A DNA stretch of 33,345 bases from an uncultured Muribaculaceae bacterium (GCA_910579305.1 CAJTTA010000023.1:1-33345), one strand, 5' to 3'; shown: positions 7,874 through 15,156, counted from the first letter of the stretch. Notes: a model not told the origin generated them from the sequence alone. Numbers and translations are program-made.

Positions 7874-7890
7874 AAAAGCATAATGCTTTT
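7874..7890 (+). terminator. Short hairpin in the rpmJ-rpsM spacer, possible terminator
   Basis: AAAAGCA at 7874-7880 pairs perfectly with TGCTTTT at 7884-7890 around a TAA loop, so the 3' arm supplies four U residues. The stem is short and AT-rich. It sits about 170 nt after rpmJ and before the rpsM promoter, so partial termination of the spc transcript is plausible but weakly supported. Confidence 0.35.
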
Positions 7891-7941
7891 GCGAGAAATG
7901 ATTGAGAAGAGGTTTTGAAGAATTTTTGTGCCATCTGAAAT

Positions 7942-7972
7942 TCTGATAAGTGGCTGAGATTTATTAATTTTG
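7942..7972 (+). promoter_or_regulatory. Promoter for rpsM-rpsK
   Basis: TAATTTTG at 7965-7972 is an exact match to the Bacteroidetes -7 element TAnnTTTG. The -33 position has TCTG at 7942-7945, 19 nt upstream, a one-base deviation from TTTG. The expected start of transcription lies about 24 nt before the rpsM ATG. The rest of the 298-nt spacer 7702-7999 shows only the small hairpin at 7874 and no gene. Confidence 0.65.
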
Positions 7973-7999
7973 CGCAAATTTCGAAGAAAAGAAAGCAAT

Positions 8000-8380
8000 A
8001 TGGCAGTAAGAATTGTCGGCGTAGACTTGCCGCAAAACAAACGAGGCGAAATCGCCCTCACTTACATCTATGGTATAGGTCGCAGTGCGGCCAACACCAT
8101 TCTGGCCAAGGCCAATGTAGACAAAAATATCAAGGTTCAGGACTGGACTGACGCTCAGGCAGCCGCAGTGCGTGAGGTGATCACTTCCGATTACAAAGTG
8201 GAGGGTGATCTTCGCAGTGAGATTCAGCTCAACATCAAGCGCCTCATGGACATAGGCTGCTATCGTGGCATACGCCATCGTATCGGCCTTCCCGTGCGCG
8301 GCCAGAGCACCAAGAATAACGCACGTACCCGCAAGGGCCGTAAGAAAACAGTCGCCAACAAGAAGAAAGCTACTAAATAA
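8000..8380 (+). CDS. rpsM: 30S ribosomal protein S13 (uS13)
   Basis: 126-residue protein of the 30S head that contacts the P-site tRNA and 23S rRNA bridge B1a/b. I use the ATG at 8000 (MAVRIVGVDLPQNKRGEIAL); an in-frame TTG at 7970 overlaps the -7 promoter element and cannot be the start. The helix-two-turn-helix core (LTYIYGIGRSAANTILAKA) and the GCYRGIRHRIGLPVRGQSTK NNARTRKGRKK tail are diagnostic. rpsK follows after 9 nt. Confidence 0.98.
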   Translation: MAVRIVGVDLPQNKRGEIALTYIYGIGRSAANTILAKANVDKNIKVQDWTDAQAAAVREVITSDYKVEGDLRSEIQLNIKRLMDIGCYRGIRHRIGLPVRGQSTKNNARTRKGRKKTVANKKKATK

Positions 8381-8389
8381 AATTAAAGT

Positions 8390-8779
8390 ATGGCAAAAAA
8401 GACAGTCGCAGCAAAGAAGAGAAATGTCAAGGTTGACGCAATGGGTCAGCTTCACGTGCACTCCTCTTTCAACAATATCATCGTGTGTCTGGCCAATAGC
8501 GAAGGTCAGGTCATCTCCTGGTCGTCGGCAGGCAAAATGGGCTTCCGCGGCAGCAAGAAGAATACTCCCTATGCAGCCCAGATGGCCGCACAGGACTGTG
8601 CGAAGGTGGCCTATGACCTCGGTCTGCGCAAGGTGAAGGCCTATGTCAAGGGACCCGGCAACGGTCGCGAGAGCGCGATACGTACAATACACGGCGCGGG
8701 CATCGAGGTCGTAGAGATCGTTGATGTTACTCCGCTGCCCCATAACGGATGCCGTCCTCCCAAGAGAAGAAGAGTATAA
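8390..8779 (+). CDS. rpsK: 30S ribosomal protein S11 (uS11)
   Basis: 129-residue platform protein. The family blocks are VHSSFNNIIVCLANSEGQVI SWSSAGKMGFRGSKKNTPYAA, then VKGPGNGRESAIRTIHGAGI E and the C-terminus VTPLPHNGCRPPKRRRV. It is 9 nt after rpsM. The gap to rpsD is 247 nt, unlike the compact rpsK-rpsD junction of many bacteria. Confidence 0.98.
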   Translation: MAKKTVAAKKRNVKVDAMGQLHVHSSFNNIIVCLANSEGQVISWSSAGKMGFRGSKKNTPYAAQMAAQDCAKVAYDLGLRKVKAYVKGPGNGRESAIRTIHGAGIEVVEIVDVTPLPHNGCRPPKRRRV

Positions 8780-8790
8780 GAGACCGTGTG

Positions 8791-8815
8791 CTTTCTTCTG
8801 AGCATCAGGAGAAAG
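8791..8815 (+). promoter_or_regulatory. Hairpin directly after rpsK
   Basis: CTTTCTTCTGA at 8791-8801 pairs with TCAGGAGAAAG at 8805-8815, an 11-bp stem with one G-U pair and a GCA loop, starting 12 nt after the rpsK stop. There is no T-run behind it. It may be a processing or pausing site, or the 5' part of the rpsD leader. Confidence 0.5.
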
Positions 8816-8908
8816 GCGCTACATTACAATACATTTCATCTCAAATTAACTTCAACACCTTCCGGTGAATGCGAATTGACTGCCTGTATCACTTTCTCTC
8901 GGCGGTCG

Positions 8909-9008
8909 CGGCTGCGCTAAGCCGGCATGGGTGCAGACTTTAATTTCAACCGGTCGAGGGCTCTCGGCCATGCCTCGCTATCTTTATAGAGGCAGTGGCA
9001 GCCCGAGA
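8909..9008 (+). promoter_or_regulatory. Candidate ribosomal-protein S4 leader upstream of rpsD
   Basis: A long segmented stem ends 18 nt before the rpsD ATG: 8962-8967 with 9003-9008, 8968-8970 with 8996-8998, 8971-8976 with 8989-8994, and 8979-8981 with 8986-8988, closed by a CTTT loop. That gives 18 base pairs with small bulges. A second stem pairs CGGCT 8909-8913 with AGCCG 8920-8924. The hexamer TCTCGG occurs at both 8897 and 8962, so the 3' strand at 9003-9008 has two possible partners, which would allow a switch. S4 is a known autoregulator in other bacteria. A catalogued Bacteroidia S4 leader may exist, but I cannot check Rfam. Confidence 0.6.
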
Positions 9009-9026
9009 CCATCAAGAAGCAAAACA

Positions 9027-9632
9027 ATGGCAAGATATACAGGCCCCAAGACTAAAATAGCCCGCAAATTTGGCGAGGCAATCTTTGGCGAAGACAAGGT
9101 GCTCGCAAAGAAAAATTATCCCCCCGGACAGCATGGCCAGAACCGCCGTCGCAAGACTTCGGAGTATGGCATGCAGCTCAAGGAGAAGCAGAAAGCTAAG
9201 TATACTTACGGAGTGCTGGAACGTCAGTTCCGCAACCTCTTTGAGCGTTCAGCCCGCACCCACGGTATTACCGGTGAGGTTCTCCTGCAGCTTCTCGAGA
9301 GCCGTCTGGATAATGTAGTTTACCGTCTGGGCATCGCCCGCACCCGTGCGGCAGCCCGTCAGCTTGTTCTTCACAAGCATGTGACCGTAAACGGATCCGT
9401 AGTTAACATTCCTTCATATCAGGTAAAGCCCGGCGATGTAGTTGCTGTGCGCGAGAAGAGCAAGAGCCTTGAGGTGATTGCTGATTCTCTCGCAGGTTTC
9501 AATCACAGCAAGTATCCCTGGCTGGAATGGGATGAGAGCATCAAGGGAGGCAAGTTCCTTCACCTTCCCCAGCGCGAGGATATCCCTGAGACCATCAAGG
9601 AACAGTTAATCGTAGAGTTGTATTCTAAATAA
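9027..9632 (+). CDS. rpsD: 30S ribosomal protein S4 (uS4), zinc-free form
   Basis: 201-residue primary 16S rRNA-binding protein that nucleates 30S assembly. I use the ATG at 9027 (MARYTGPKTKIARKFGEAIF); an in-frame TTG far upstream would translate the leader hairpin. The N-terminal domain has no cysteine cluster, so it is the C-minus type. The S4 RNA-binding domain is clear: LLQLLESRLDNVVYRLGIAR, then RAAARQLVLHKHVTVNGSVV and IPSYQVKPGDVVAVREKSKS. It precedes rpoA by 16 nt and is preceded by a structured leader. Confidence 0.98.
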   Translation: MARYTGPKTKIARKFGEAIFGEDKVLAKKNYPPGQHGQNRRRKTSEYGMQLKEKQKAKYTYGVLERQFRNLFERSARTHGITGEVLLQLLESRLDNVVYRLGIARTRAAARQLVLHKHVTVNGSVVNIPSYQVKPGDVVAVREKSKSLEVIADSLAGFNHSKYPWLEWDESIKGGKFLHLPQREDIPETIKEQLIVELYSK

Positions 9633-9648
9633 AAATCCATAGAGACCC

Positions 9649-10647
9649 ATGGCTATTTTAGCATTTCAGAAACCCGACAAAGTCATCATGCTGGAAGCTA
9701 CGAGCTCCTTCGGCAAATTCGAATTCAAGCCGTTGGAACCGGGCTACGGACAGACTATAGGCAATGCCCTCCGACGCATCTTGTTGTCCTCATTAGGGGG
9801 CTTTGCCATCTGCTCTATCCGCATCGACGGCGTTGCGCATGAGCTCGGCACGATACCGGGCGTCAAGGAGGATGTGACCAACATAATCCTCAATCTCAAG
9901 AAAGTGCGCTTCAAGCAGACAGTAGATGAGACTGAGACCGAGAAGGGCACAGTCAATGTGTCGGGGCAAGAGGTGTTCAAGGCCGGTGACTTGGGTAAAG
10001 TGCTCACGGGCTTCGAGGTGCTGAACCCCGAGCTTGAGATATGTCATCTTGATCCCGAACAGGGATTTACGATGGAATTCACCATCAACAAGGGTCGCGG
10101 TTGGGTTCCTGCCGATGAAAACCGCGAGCTGCTGGGACCCTCTGACCTCAATGTCATAGCAGTAGACTCTATCTATACGCCTATTGTGAATGTGAAGTAT
10201 CACGTAGACAATTTCCGTGTTGAGCAGAAGACTGACTATGAGAAGCTGACCCTTGAAGTCACAACTGATGGCTCTATAGCGCCTCAGGACGCTCTTAAGG
10301 AAGCTGCCAAGATTCTTATCCATCACTTCATGCTCTTCTCCGATGAGAAGATAGCACTGGAGGCTCCGGTGGAAGATGGCGGCGAGGAATTTGATGAAGA
10401 GGTGCTGCACATGCGTCAGTTGCTCAAGAGCAAGCTCAGCGACATGGATCTCTCTGTGCGAGCCCTCAATTGCCTCAAGAGCGCTGAGGTGGAGACTCTC
10501 GGTGAGCTTGTAGTGCTCAATAAGAATGACTTGCTTAAGTTCCGCAACTTCGGCAAGAAGAGTCTTACAGAGCTTGATGACCTGCTCGCCAATCTCAACC
10601 TCTCCTTCGGCATGGATATCTCTAAATACAAGCTTGACAAGGACTGA
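9649..10647 (+). CDS. rpoA: DNA-directed RNA polymerase subunit alpha
   Basis: 332-residue alpha subunit. The N-terminal dimerisation and assembly domain (about residues 15-235) shows FKPLEPGYGQTIGNALRRIL LSSLGG and VKEDVTNIILNLK. After an acidic linker near 245-252 the C-terminal domain shows DLSVRALNCLKSAEVETLGE L and LLKFRNFGKKSLTELDDLL, the helix-hairpin-helix DNA and activator contact surface, with the key arginine of the E. coli R265 region retained. It lies between rpsD (16 nt) and rplQ (153 nt). Confidence 0.98.
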   Translation: MAILAFQKPDKVIMLEATSSFGKFEFKPLEPGYGQTIGNALRRILLSSLGGFAICSIRIDGVAHELGTIPGVKEDVTNIILNLKKVRFKQTVDETETEKGTVNVSGQEVFKAGDLGKVLTGFEVLNPELEICHLDPEQGFTMEFTINKGRGWVPADENRELLGPSDLNVIAVDSIYTPIVNVKYHVDNFRVEQKTDYEKLTLEVTTDGSIAPQDALKEAAKILIHHFMLFSDEKIALEAPVEDGGEEFDEEVLHMRQLLKSKLSDMDLSVRALNCLKSAEVETLGELVVLNKNDLLKFRNFGKKSLTELDDLLANLNLSFGMDISKYKLDKD

Positions 10648-10741
10648 CACCTGAGGGTGCCGGCTTAAGGAGGGCATGTAAGTGTCGCTCCGCCGTCCGA
10701 GGGTTCTGTCAAAAGTCACTTGTATGTCTTACTTTTAAGTG

Positions 10742-10768
10742 TGCCCGGCTGTATGTCGGGGGCATTTT
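10742..10768 (+). promoter_or_regulatory. Terminator-like hairpin between rpoA and rplQ
   Basis: TGCCCG at 10742-10747 pairs with CGGG(G)GCA at 10757-10764, with one bulged G, and is followed at once by TTTT. Upstream in the same 153-nt spacer, CGGC 10661-10664 and GGAG can pair with CTCC and GCCG ending near 10695. A partial terminator or attenuator before rplQ is plausible; neither stem is strong alone. Confidence 0.35.
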
Positions 10769-10800
10769 GAGATTTTAAAACACAACAATAACGATTCACG

Positions 10801-11277
10801 ATGAGACATAATAAAAAATTCAATCATCTCAGCCGCAAGAAGGGACACCGTGACGCGCTTTTGGCCAACATGACCATCTCTCTGATCATGCACAAGCGCA
10901 TCAACACCACTCTTGCAAAGGCTAAAGCTTTGCGCATATATGCAGAGCCTATAATCAATCGCGCCAAGAAGGATGAGCAGGCCAACCGTCGTCTTGTTTT
11001 CTCCTATCTTCAGAACAAGGAGGCTGTCAAGGAGCTTTTCGGTGTAATAGCTGACAAGATCGCAGCCCGTCCCGGTGGCTACACCCGTATTCTTAAGACA
11101 GGCCGCCGTCTCGGTGACAATGCAGAGACCTGCTTCATCGAGTTGGTAGATTTCAATGAGGCTATGCTTGAGGCCAAGGGCGAGAAGAAGGCTACGCGCA
11201 CTCGCCGCTCGCGCTCCAAGAAGGCTGCTCCCGCAGCTGAGGCTCCCGCTCAGGAGGCTCCTGCAACGGAAGAATAA
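10801..11277 (+). CDS. rplQ: 50S ribosomal protein L17 (bL17) with long C-terminal tail
   Basis: 158 residues. The core is L17: MRHNKKFNHLSRKKGHRDAL LANMTISLI, the TTLAKAKALRIYAEPIINRA K helix, and GGYTRILKTGRRLGDNAETC FIELVDF. After about residue 124 there is a low-complexity extension, first Lys/Arg-rich (KKATRTRRSRSKKAAP) and then Ala/Glu/Pro-rich to the end, not found in the roughly 120-residue short forms. Such tails occur in Bacteroidetes L17. It is the last gene of the cluster and is followed by a terminator. Confidence 0.97.
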   Translation: MRHNKKFNHLSRKKGHRDALLANMTISLIMHKRINTTLAKAKALRIYAEPIINRAKKDEQANRRLVFSYLQNKEAVKELFGVIADKIAARPGGYTRILKTGRRLGDNAETCFIELVDFNEAMLEAKGEKKATRTRRSRSKKAAPAAEAPAQEAPATEE

Positions 11278-11297
11278 TTTTATTTCTGTATAGCGTG

Positions 11298-11330
11298 ATG
11301 GGACTGTGGCAGAGAACGCCGCAGTCCCAT
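11298..11330 (+). terminator. Terminator of the ribosomal cluster after rplQ
   Basis: ATGGGACTGTGGC at 11298-11310 pairs with GCCGCAGTCCCAT at 11318-11330: 13 pairs with a single G-U, loop AGAGAAC. It starts 20 nt after the rplQ stop. The following bases TGTTATGTAT are only moderately T-rich, as in many Bacteroidetes terminators. Confidence 0.8.
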
Positions 11331-11499
11331 TGTTATGTATGCGTGTCAGGTGTGCATGCGTGTATTGAGAGGAAAAGCGGCATGATATTTCATGTTTTTC
11401 CGGAGGGGTAGGTTTCCTTTTGTGTCTTAAGAGTGGAGATAGGCGTGGGGGGACATAGAATACGACATAGAGAACAGTCGAAATGTGCACGGAAATTAC

Positions 11500-11507
11500 T
11501 AATTTTG
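11500..11507 (+). promoter_or_regulatory. Probable -7 element for pldA
   Basis: TAATTTTG matches TAnnTTTG and lies 46 nt upstream of the pldA ATG. I see no good TTTG at the -33 position near 11477. The rest of the 11331-11553 spacer holds nothing else I can identify. Confidence 0.5.
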
Positions 11508-11553
11508 CAGGCGTAAATGATATCTAACTGTTATTGAGTGTACATGTAAGTTT

Positions 11554-12396
11554 ATGCGTAGGCTGTTGAGAATAATATTCACGGTGTTTTTGGCGTTGGC
11601 CGGGCTTGATGCCGCATCTCAGATTCTTAAGACTGACATCGAGGCCAATATTTCGGATTCCCTGCGGCAGGAATTTGATAATGGGCCGTATTTTACTCTG
11701 TATCGTGACAATTATTTTGTGGTGGGCACAGATCCGGTGCACAAGCCTACGGCTAATAACAGTGATGTGCGTTTTCAGGTGTCGATCGCGCAGCGTCTTA
11801 CGAAGAGCCATTTGCCGGGAGGCACGTTCCTGTTTCTTGCGTATACACAGGGTGTGGCATGGGATGTATTCAAGAACTCCATGCCTATGCATGATTTCAC
11901 GTTTAATCCGGGCATAGGCTTAGGCAAGCCTTTGTTTGCCAAGGGGCGATTCATAGGCAAGGCCACGCTTATGCTTGAGCATATGAGTAACGGCAGGGAT
12001 TCTATTCAGAGCCGTTCATGGAACAGGGTGGCCATCGGAGCCTCGATCATGATTGATGAGACGCTTACGGTGGACGGCAAGGTATGGGTGCCTATAGTGG
12101 ATGGTGAGAATAACCGCGACATAATCAAGTATGTGGGTCTGTTTCAGGGAGGAGTGACGTATATGACTCCTAATCGCAGGTTAGGCTGTGCGGTGCATAT
12201 AGTGAAGCGCGGCACGTGGAAACTTGATTTCAATACCACGATCGATCTCTTTTGGAGGCCATGGGATAGAGCCAATCAGTATTTTTTCCTTCAGTGGTAT
12301 AATGGTTATGGCGAGACTCTGATAGATTATAATCGCTTCAGCAACCGTCTTCGTGCGGGAATCGTGATTAAGCCCAAGTTCTTTTCCGAGTATTGA
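11554..12396 (+). CDS. pldA: Outer-membrane phospholipase A (OmPLA)
   Basis: 280-residue precursor; residues 1-22 look like a signal peptide ending near DAASQ. The OmPLA active-site block is very clear: HMSNGRDSIQSRSWNR, giving H143, S145 and N157 as the His-Ser-Asn triad (E. coli H142, S144, N156). Near the C-terminus YFFLQWYNGYGETLIDYN matches the conserved GYGExLIDYN strand, and the protein ends with an aromatic-rich strand as beta-barrels do. The enzyme hydrolyses phospholipids that reach the outer leaflet of the outer membrane and is calcium-dependent in known members. It has its own promoter candidate and is convergent with the M48 protease gene. Confidence 0.93.
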   Translation: MRRLLRIIFTVFLALAGLDAASQILKTDIEANISDSLRQEFDNGPYFTLYRDNYFVVGTDPVHKPTANNSDVRFQVSIAQRLTKSHLPGGTFLFLAYTQGVAWDVFKNSMPMHDFTFNPGIGLGKPLFAKGRFIGKATLMLEHMSNGRDSIQSRSWNRVAIGASIMIDETLTVDGKVWVPIVDGENNRDIIKYVGLFQGGVTYMTPNRRLGCAVHIVKRGTWKLDFNTTIDLFWRPWDRANQYFFLQWYNGYGETLIDYNRFSNRLRAGIVIKPKFFSEY

Positions 12397-12430
12397 GGGC
12401 CGGGTTGCGAGAAAGAGCAGAAGCGGAAAA

Positions 12431-12478
12431 ATACATCCTCCCGGCATAAAGGTGCACCTTTATGCCGGGAGGATGTAT
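12431..12478. terminator. 48-nt perfect palindrome, bidirectional terminator
   Basis: Positions 12431-12454 are the exact reverse complement of 12455-12478 with no unpaired base, centred on GGTGCACC. It lies between the convergent pldA (+, ends 12396) and the M48 gene (-, ends 12501). As RNA either strand folds into a 22-bp stem with a minimal loop. No poly-T follows, but position and symmetry fit a shared terminator. Confidence 0.8.
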
Positions 12479-12500
12479 GGTTAAGGAGGGCCGTCTTGCT

Positions 12501-13286
12501 TTACGGACGTGTGAAGCCCTCCTTTGTGGCGCGTTCACTCATGCGCTTGATGCGAGTGTCGAGATCGGGGTGAGAGGAGAAAAGTTGATTCAGCTTTGAG
12601 TTGCTGCCGGCTTCGCCCTGCAGAGCTTTTAGTTTTTCAAATGAAAGAGCCATTGCCCAGGGGTTCTTGCCGTGAGACTTCAGGAATTCGTAGCCATAAT
12701 CATCGGCTGCTTTCTCTTGTTTCTGCGAATATGTAGAGTTTACGAGCGCCTCGCTGAGAGAGCCGAGCTGACTGTCGGATAGGGCGCCGGCCACGCCTCC
12801 AGTGCTTCCTACCGCATCCTTGAGAGCAGAAGTGAGGAGAGCTGTCTTGAAAGCTTTCTTAGAATCCTTGTGAGCTACGTGGCCTATTTCGTGGCCTATC
12901 ACTCCCAGCAGCTCATCATCGGTCATCTGATCCATGAGTGCAGCAAACACGCGCACTGATCCGTCGGCGCATGCAAATGCATTGACGTCGATCACCCAGT
13001 ATACCTTGAAATTAAGAGGAATTCCCTCTACGCTGTCAAGGCCCTTCGTGAGGCGACGCAGGCGCTGAGTGTACTCATGATCTTCCGAGCATACCTCATT
13101 GTGGGTGTCCATCCAGTCAATATATTCTTTCACGTAAGCGGCCATCTGCGCGTCGGTGAGAGTGAGGGCCTTGGCTCCTTTCAGAGCGCCGTCTGCGGCT
13201 TTCTTGAGATTAAACTGTGCCGAAGCCCGGGGAGCACAGATTAAAGCCATAGCGAGTATGGCGATTGATGCAATAATTTTTTTCAT
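12501..13286 (-). CDS. M48-family metalloprotease, exported
   Basis: 261 residues with an N-terminal signal peptide (MKKIIASIAILAMALICAPR ASAQ, cleavage after ASA likely). The zinc motif HEIGH is at residues 132-136. The third ligand and the supporting Asp are in QKQEKAADDYG (E191, D195), the ExxxD pattern of M48. SSHPDLDTRIKRMSE at the end is the conserved C-terminal element of the BepA/LoiP/YcaL type. The likely role is periplasmic or outer-membrane protein quality control; the substrate is unknown. There is no clear lipobox (ALIC). It is transcribed from a divergent promoter shared with the gene at 13349. Confidence 0.92.
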   Translation of the reverse strand: MKKIIASIAILAMALICAPRASAQFNLKKAADGALKGAKALTLTDAQMAAYVKEYIDWMDTHNEVCSEDHEYTQRLRRLTKGLDSVEGIPLNFKVYWVIDVNAFACADGSVRVFAALMDQMTDDELLGVIGHEIGHVAHKDSKKAFKTALLTSALKDAVGSTGGVAGALSDSQLGSLSEALVNSTYSQKQEKAADDYGYEFLKSHGKNPWAMALSFEKLKALQGEAGSNSKLNQLFSSHPDLDTRIKRMSERATKEGFTRP

Positions 13287-13308
13287 AATAGTGGTTTTTC
13301 TAAAGCGG

Positions 13309-13342
13309 TTGCAAAATTAATTAAAAGTTCTTAAATTTGCAA
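13309..13342. promoter_or_regulatory. Interlocked divergent promoters
   Basis: Plus strand: TTG 13309-13311, 20 nt, TAAATTTG 13332-13339. Minus strand: TTG at 13342-13340, 20 nt, TAATTTTG at 13319-13312. The two promoters occupy the same 34 bp, each -33 touching the other's -7, and form a near-perfect inverted repeat (TTGCAAAATTAA and TTAAATTTGCAA). They would drive the gene at 13349 (+) and the M48 protease (-) and should exclude each other. Confidence 0.75.
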
Positions 13343-13348
13343 TCCGTT

Positions 13349-13888
13349 ATGAAAACAGCAGGATTGATTGTTGCCGGTGTGGCAGTTGTGTTTGTGTTGG
13401 GTTATGCCATATTTGTAGTGGCGAGTACCATGATGACATGGGGGGTGCTTCTTGCGGTCTCCGGTGTATTGAGCGCCGGTGCAGCTTTTCTTGCGGTGTT
13501 GCGCATGCGCGACAGAGGCCATGATGTAATTAAGGTGGTGCTTTCAGCGATAGTCGCGGCAGCAGGGACTATGATTGCGAGTGTTGCGGCCGCCGTAATA
13601 ATCAATTATCACACTGCATGTGCCAAGGAGACACCTGTGGAGCGGATGCGGGTGTGCAGGCTTGCTCAGGAGACGCGCTACAGGACGCGCCGCATAGGCA
13701 GGCGTGGGGTGGCTACAGGCAAGGTGCCGTATAATGTGTATTACATGTATATGCTGAATAATGCCGGGGATACGCTTTCCATGCAGATCCCGCAATCGAA
13801 ATATCGCCGGCTCAGGCGTGGCGATATAGTGAGTGTGCGGGAGCCGCGGGGCATCTTTGGCTGGAGAGTGCTTGAACTGGAGAATTAG
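13349..13888 (+). CDS. Small membrane protein of unknown function
   Basis: 179 residues using the ATG at 13349; the in-frame TTG at 13337 lies in the promoter and is rejected. Three hydrophobic segments are visible at about 4-26, 30-50 and 62-87. A basic soluble tail of about 90 residues follows, including RYRTRRIGRRG and a possible beta-rich end (GDIVSVREPRGIFGWRVLEL EN). I do not recognise the family. The -7 element ends only 9 nt before the ATG, so the mRNA leader would be just a few nucleotides. The stop codon overlaps the stop of the convergent gene at 13885 by three bases. Confidence 0.7.
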   Translation: MKTAGLIVAGVAVVFVLGYAIFVVASTMMTWGVLLAVSGVLSAGAAFLAVLRMRDRGHDVIKVVLSAIVAAAGTMIASVAAAVIINYHTACAKETPVERMRVCRLAQETRYRTRRIGRRGVATGKVPYNVYYMYMLNNAGDTLSMQIPQSKYRRLRRGDIVSVREPRGIFGWRVLELEN

Positions 13889-15156
13889 CGAGATGGGTCA
13901 TTGAGAATGAGCGGGTATTTGAATGCCTTCTCAAATGCATCTCCGGCCCAGCGGTCGCGACTGAACGGCACGCCTCTTACCTTGCCCATGAGCCATGTGG
14001 GGATATCATGGTCTTCAAGGCATTGTATGCTGACTGGAGCTGAGGGGCAGGCATGATACCTGCTTACGCATAAGGCCGTCTGATCATCTATTTTCCATTG
14101 CCAGTATATTACCGCGCTCCATTGCGCGCACATCAGCGCAGACAGCAGGCAGGTGATTATCGTGTCAGTATATCCGGGCCTGTGGTGAGACGCATGGCAT
14201 GAGGCCCATTGTCTTGCCAGGGCTGCAGTGCCGAAGAATTGCACGGCCCATCCCGAGCGCCCCGGCACGTTGCCCGCTATGACAAAGGCAAGGGAGGCCA
14301 GGGATATTACTGCGAGGGGAAGCCAGGCTGACCGGCATAATCCGTAGAGGATATGTCGGCGGCAGAAGAAGAGATACAAAATGTCGGCGGCGAGAATCAG
14401 GGCCATGTATCCGCTGGTCAAGATGAGTTCCCATGCAGGAATGCGTTCGAGGTAATCGTTGGAGGGAGCCATCAGGCGGTCATAACTTGCGGGGCTGCTC
14501 ATGGAGACAAGACACCCTGCCAGAAGAGCGCCGATGATACATTTCTTGTAGACTGACATATGGCTGTGTCGCGAGCATGCCATCCATGCAATTATGCCGG
14601 CGGCCATAGGGAGGCCTACGATTTCGTGGCCGAATCCCGATATGAAGGCTACGGGGAGGTAAGAAAGCCATATGGCTTTCTGCATTTTCCGTGAGAATAT
14701 GAGCCATAGCGATGTGGCGGAGAGCGCGATAGCCCATGTGTAATTGAATTGTACGACAAATAGGTTGAATTCATCCCACCACGGGCACACGGTGAATATC
14801 GCGGCCATGCAGATGCTCCATGCTCCCGGAGTGCGGGATGACATCCCGCTGAGTCCGTGCAGGGCTATGAACATGCCTGCCAAGAGCATAGCACACAGCA
14901 GGGCTGTGGCCCACCTCGGGATAGAGCATAGCCATAGATGATTAGTGAGGTCGCCGAAACGGGCATTGCAATTGTGCCATATCGCGCTCATGAAGTTGAG
15001 GAGACCGTCTTCCGGGCGGGACATGGGCAGAGAAGCGTAGAATAAGTCATCGCCCGTGAGAGGCATGCGGAGCAGATGTGTGAACAGGGCTATGGCGGCA
15101 ATGATCACTGCGAGCCAGGGAAGGGCGTCAATGTGTCTGACCATGGAGTTTTTCAT
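13885..15156 (-). CDS. Polytopic membrane protein, DUF6056-like
   Basis: 423 residues with roughly ten hydrophobic segments. The first loop carries TGDDLFYASL (residues 34-43) and, after about 20 residues, NARFGDLTNHL (64-74). This acidic pair followed by an N-x-R-F motif resembles DUF6056 and other GT-C-like membrane glycosyltransferases, but I cannot verify the family. The start at 15156 overlaps the end of the upstream lipoprotein gene (stop at 15128) by 29 nt, indicating an operon with coupled translation. An alternative ATG at 15144 also lies in the overlap. A role in glycan modification of the envelope is inference. Confidence 0.65.
   Translation of the reverse strand: MKNSMVRHIDALPWLAVIIAAIALFTHLLRMPLTGDDLFYASLPMSRPEDGLLNFMSAIWHNCNARFGDLTNHLWLCSIPRWATALLCAMLLAGMFIALHGLSGMSSRTPGAWSICMAAIFTVCPWWDEFNLFVVQFNYTWAIALSATSLWLIFSRKMQKAIWLSYLPVAFISGFGHEIVGLPMAAGIIAWMACSRHSHMSVYKKCIIGALLAGCLVSMSSPASYDRLMAPSNDYLERIPAWELILTSGYMALILAADILYLFFCRRHILYGLCRSAWLPLAVISLASLAFVIAGNVPGRSGWAVQFFGTAALARQWASCHASHHRPGYTDTIITCLLSALMCAQWSAVIYWQWKIDDQTALCVSRYHACPSAPVSIQCLEDHDIPTWLMGKVRGVPFSRDRWAGDAFEKAFKYPLILNDPSR

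Noticed and set aside
9793..10719. 308-codon minus-strand frame over rpoA
   Set aside because: Shadow of rpoA; no promoter or domain.
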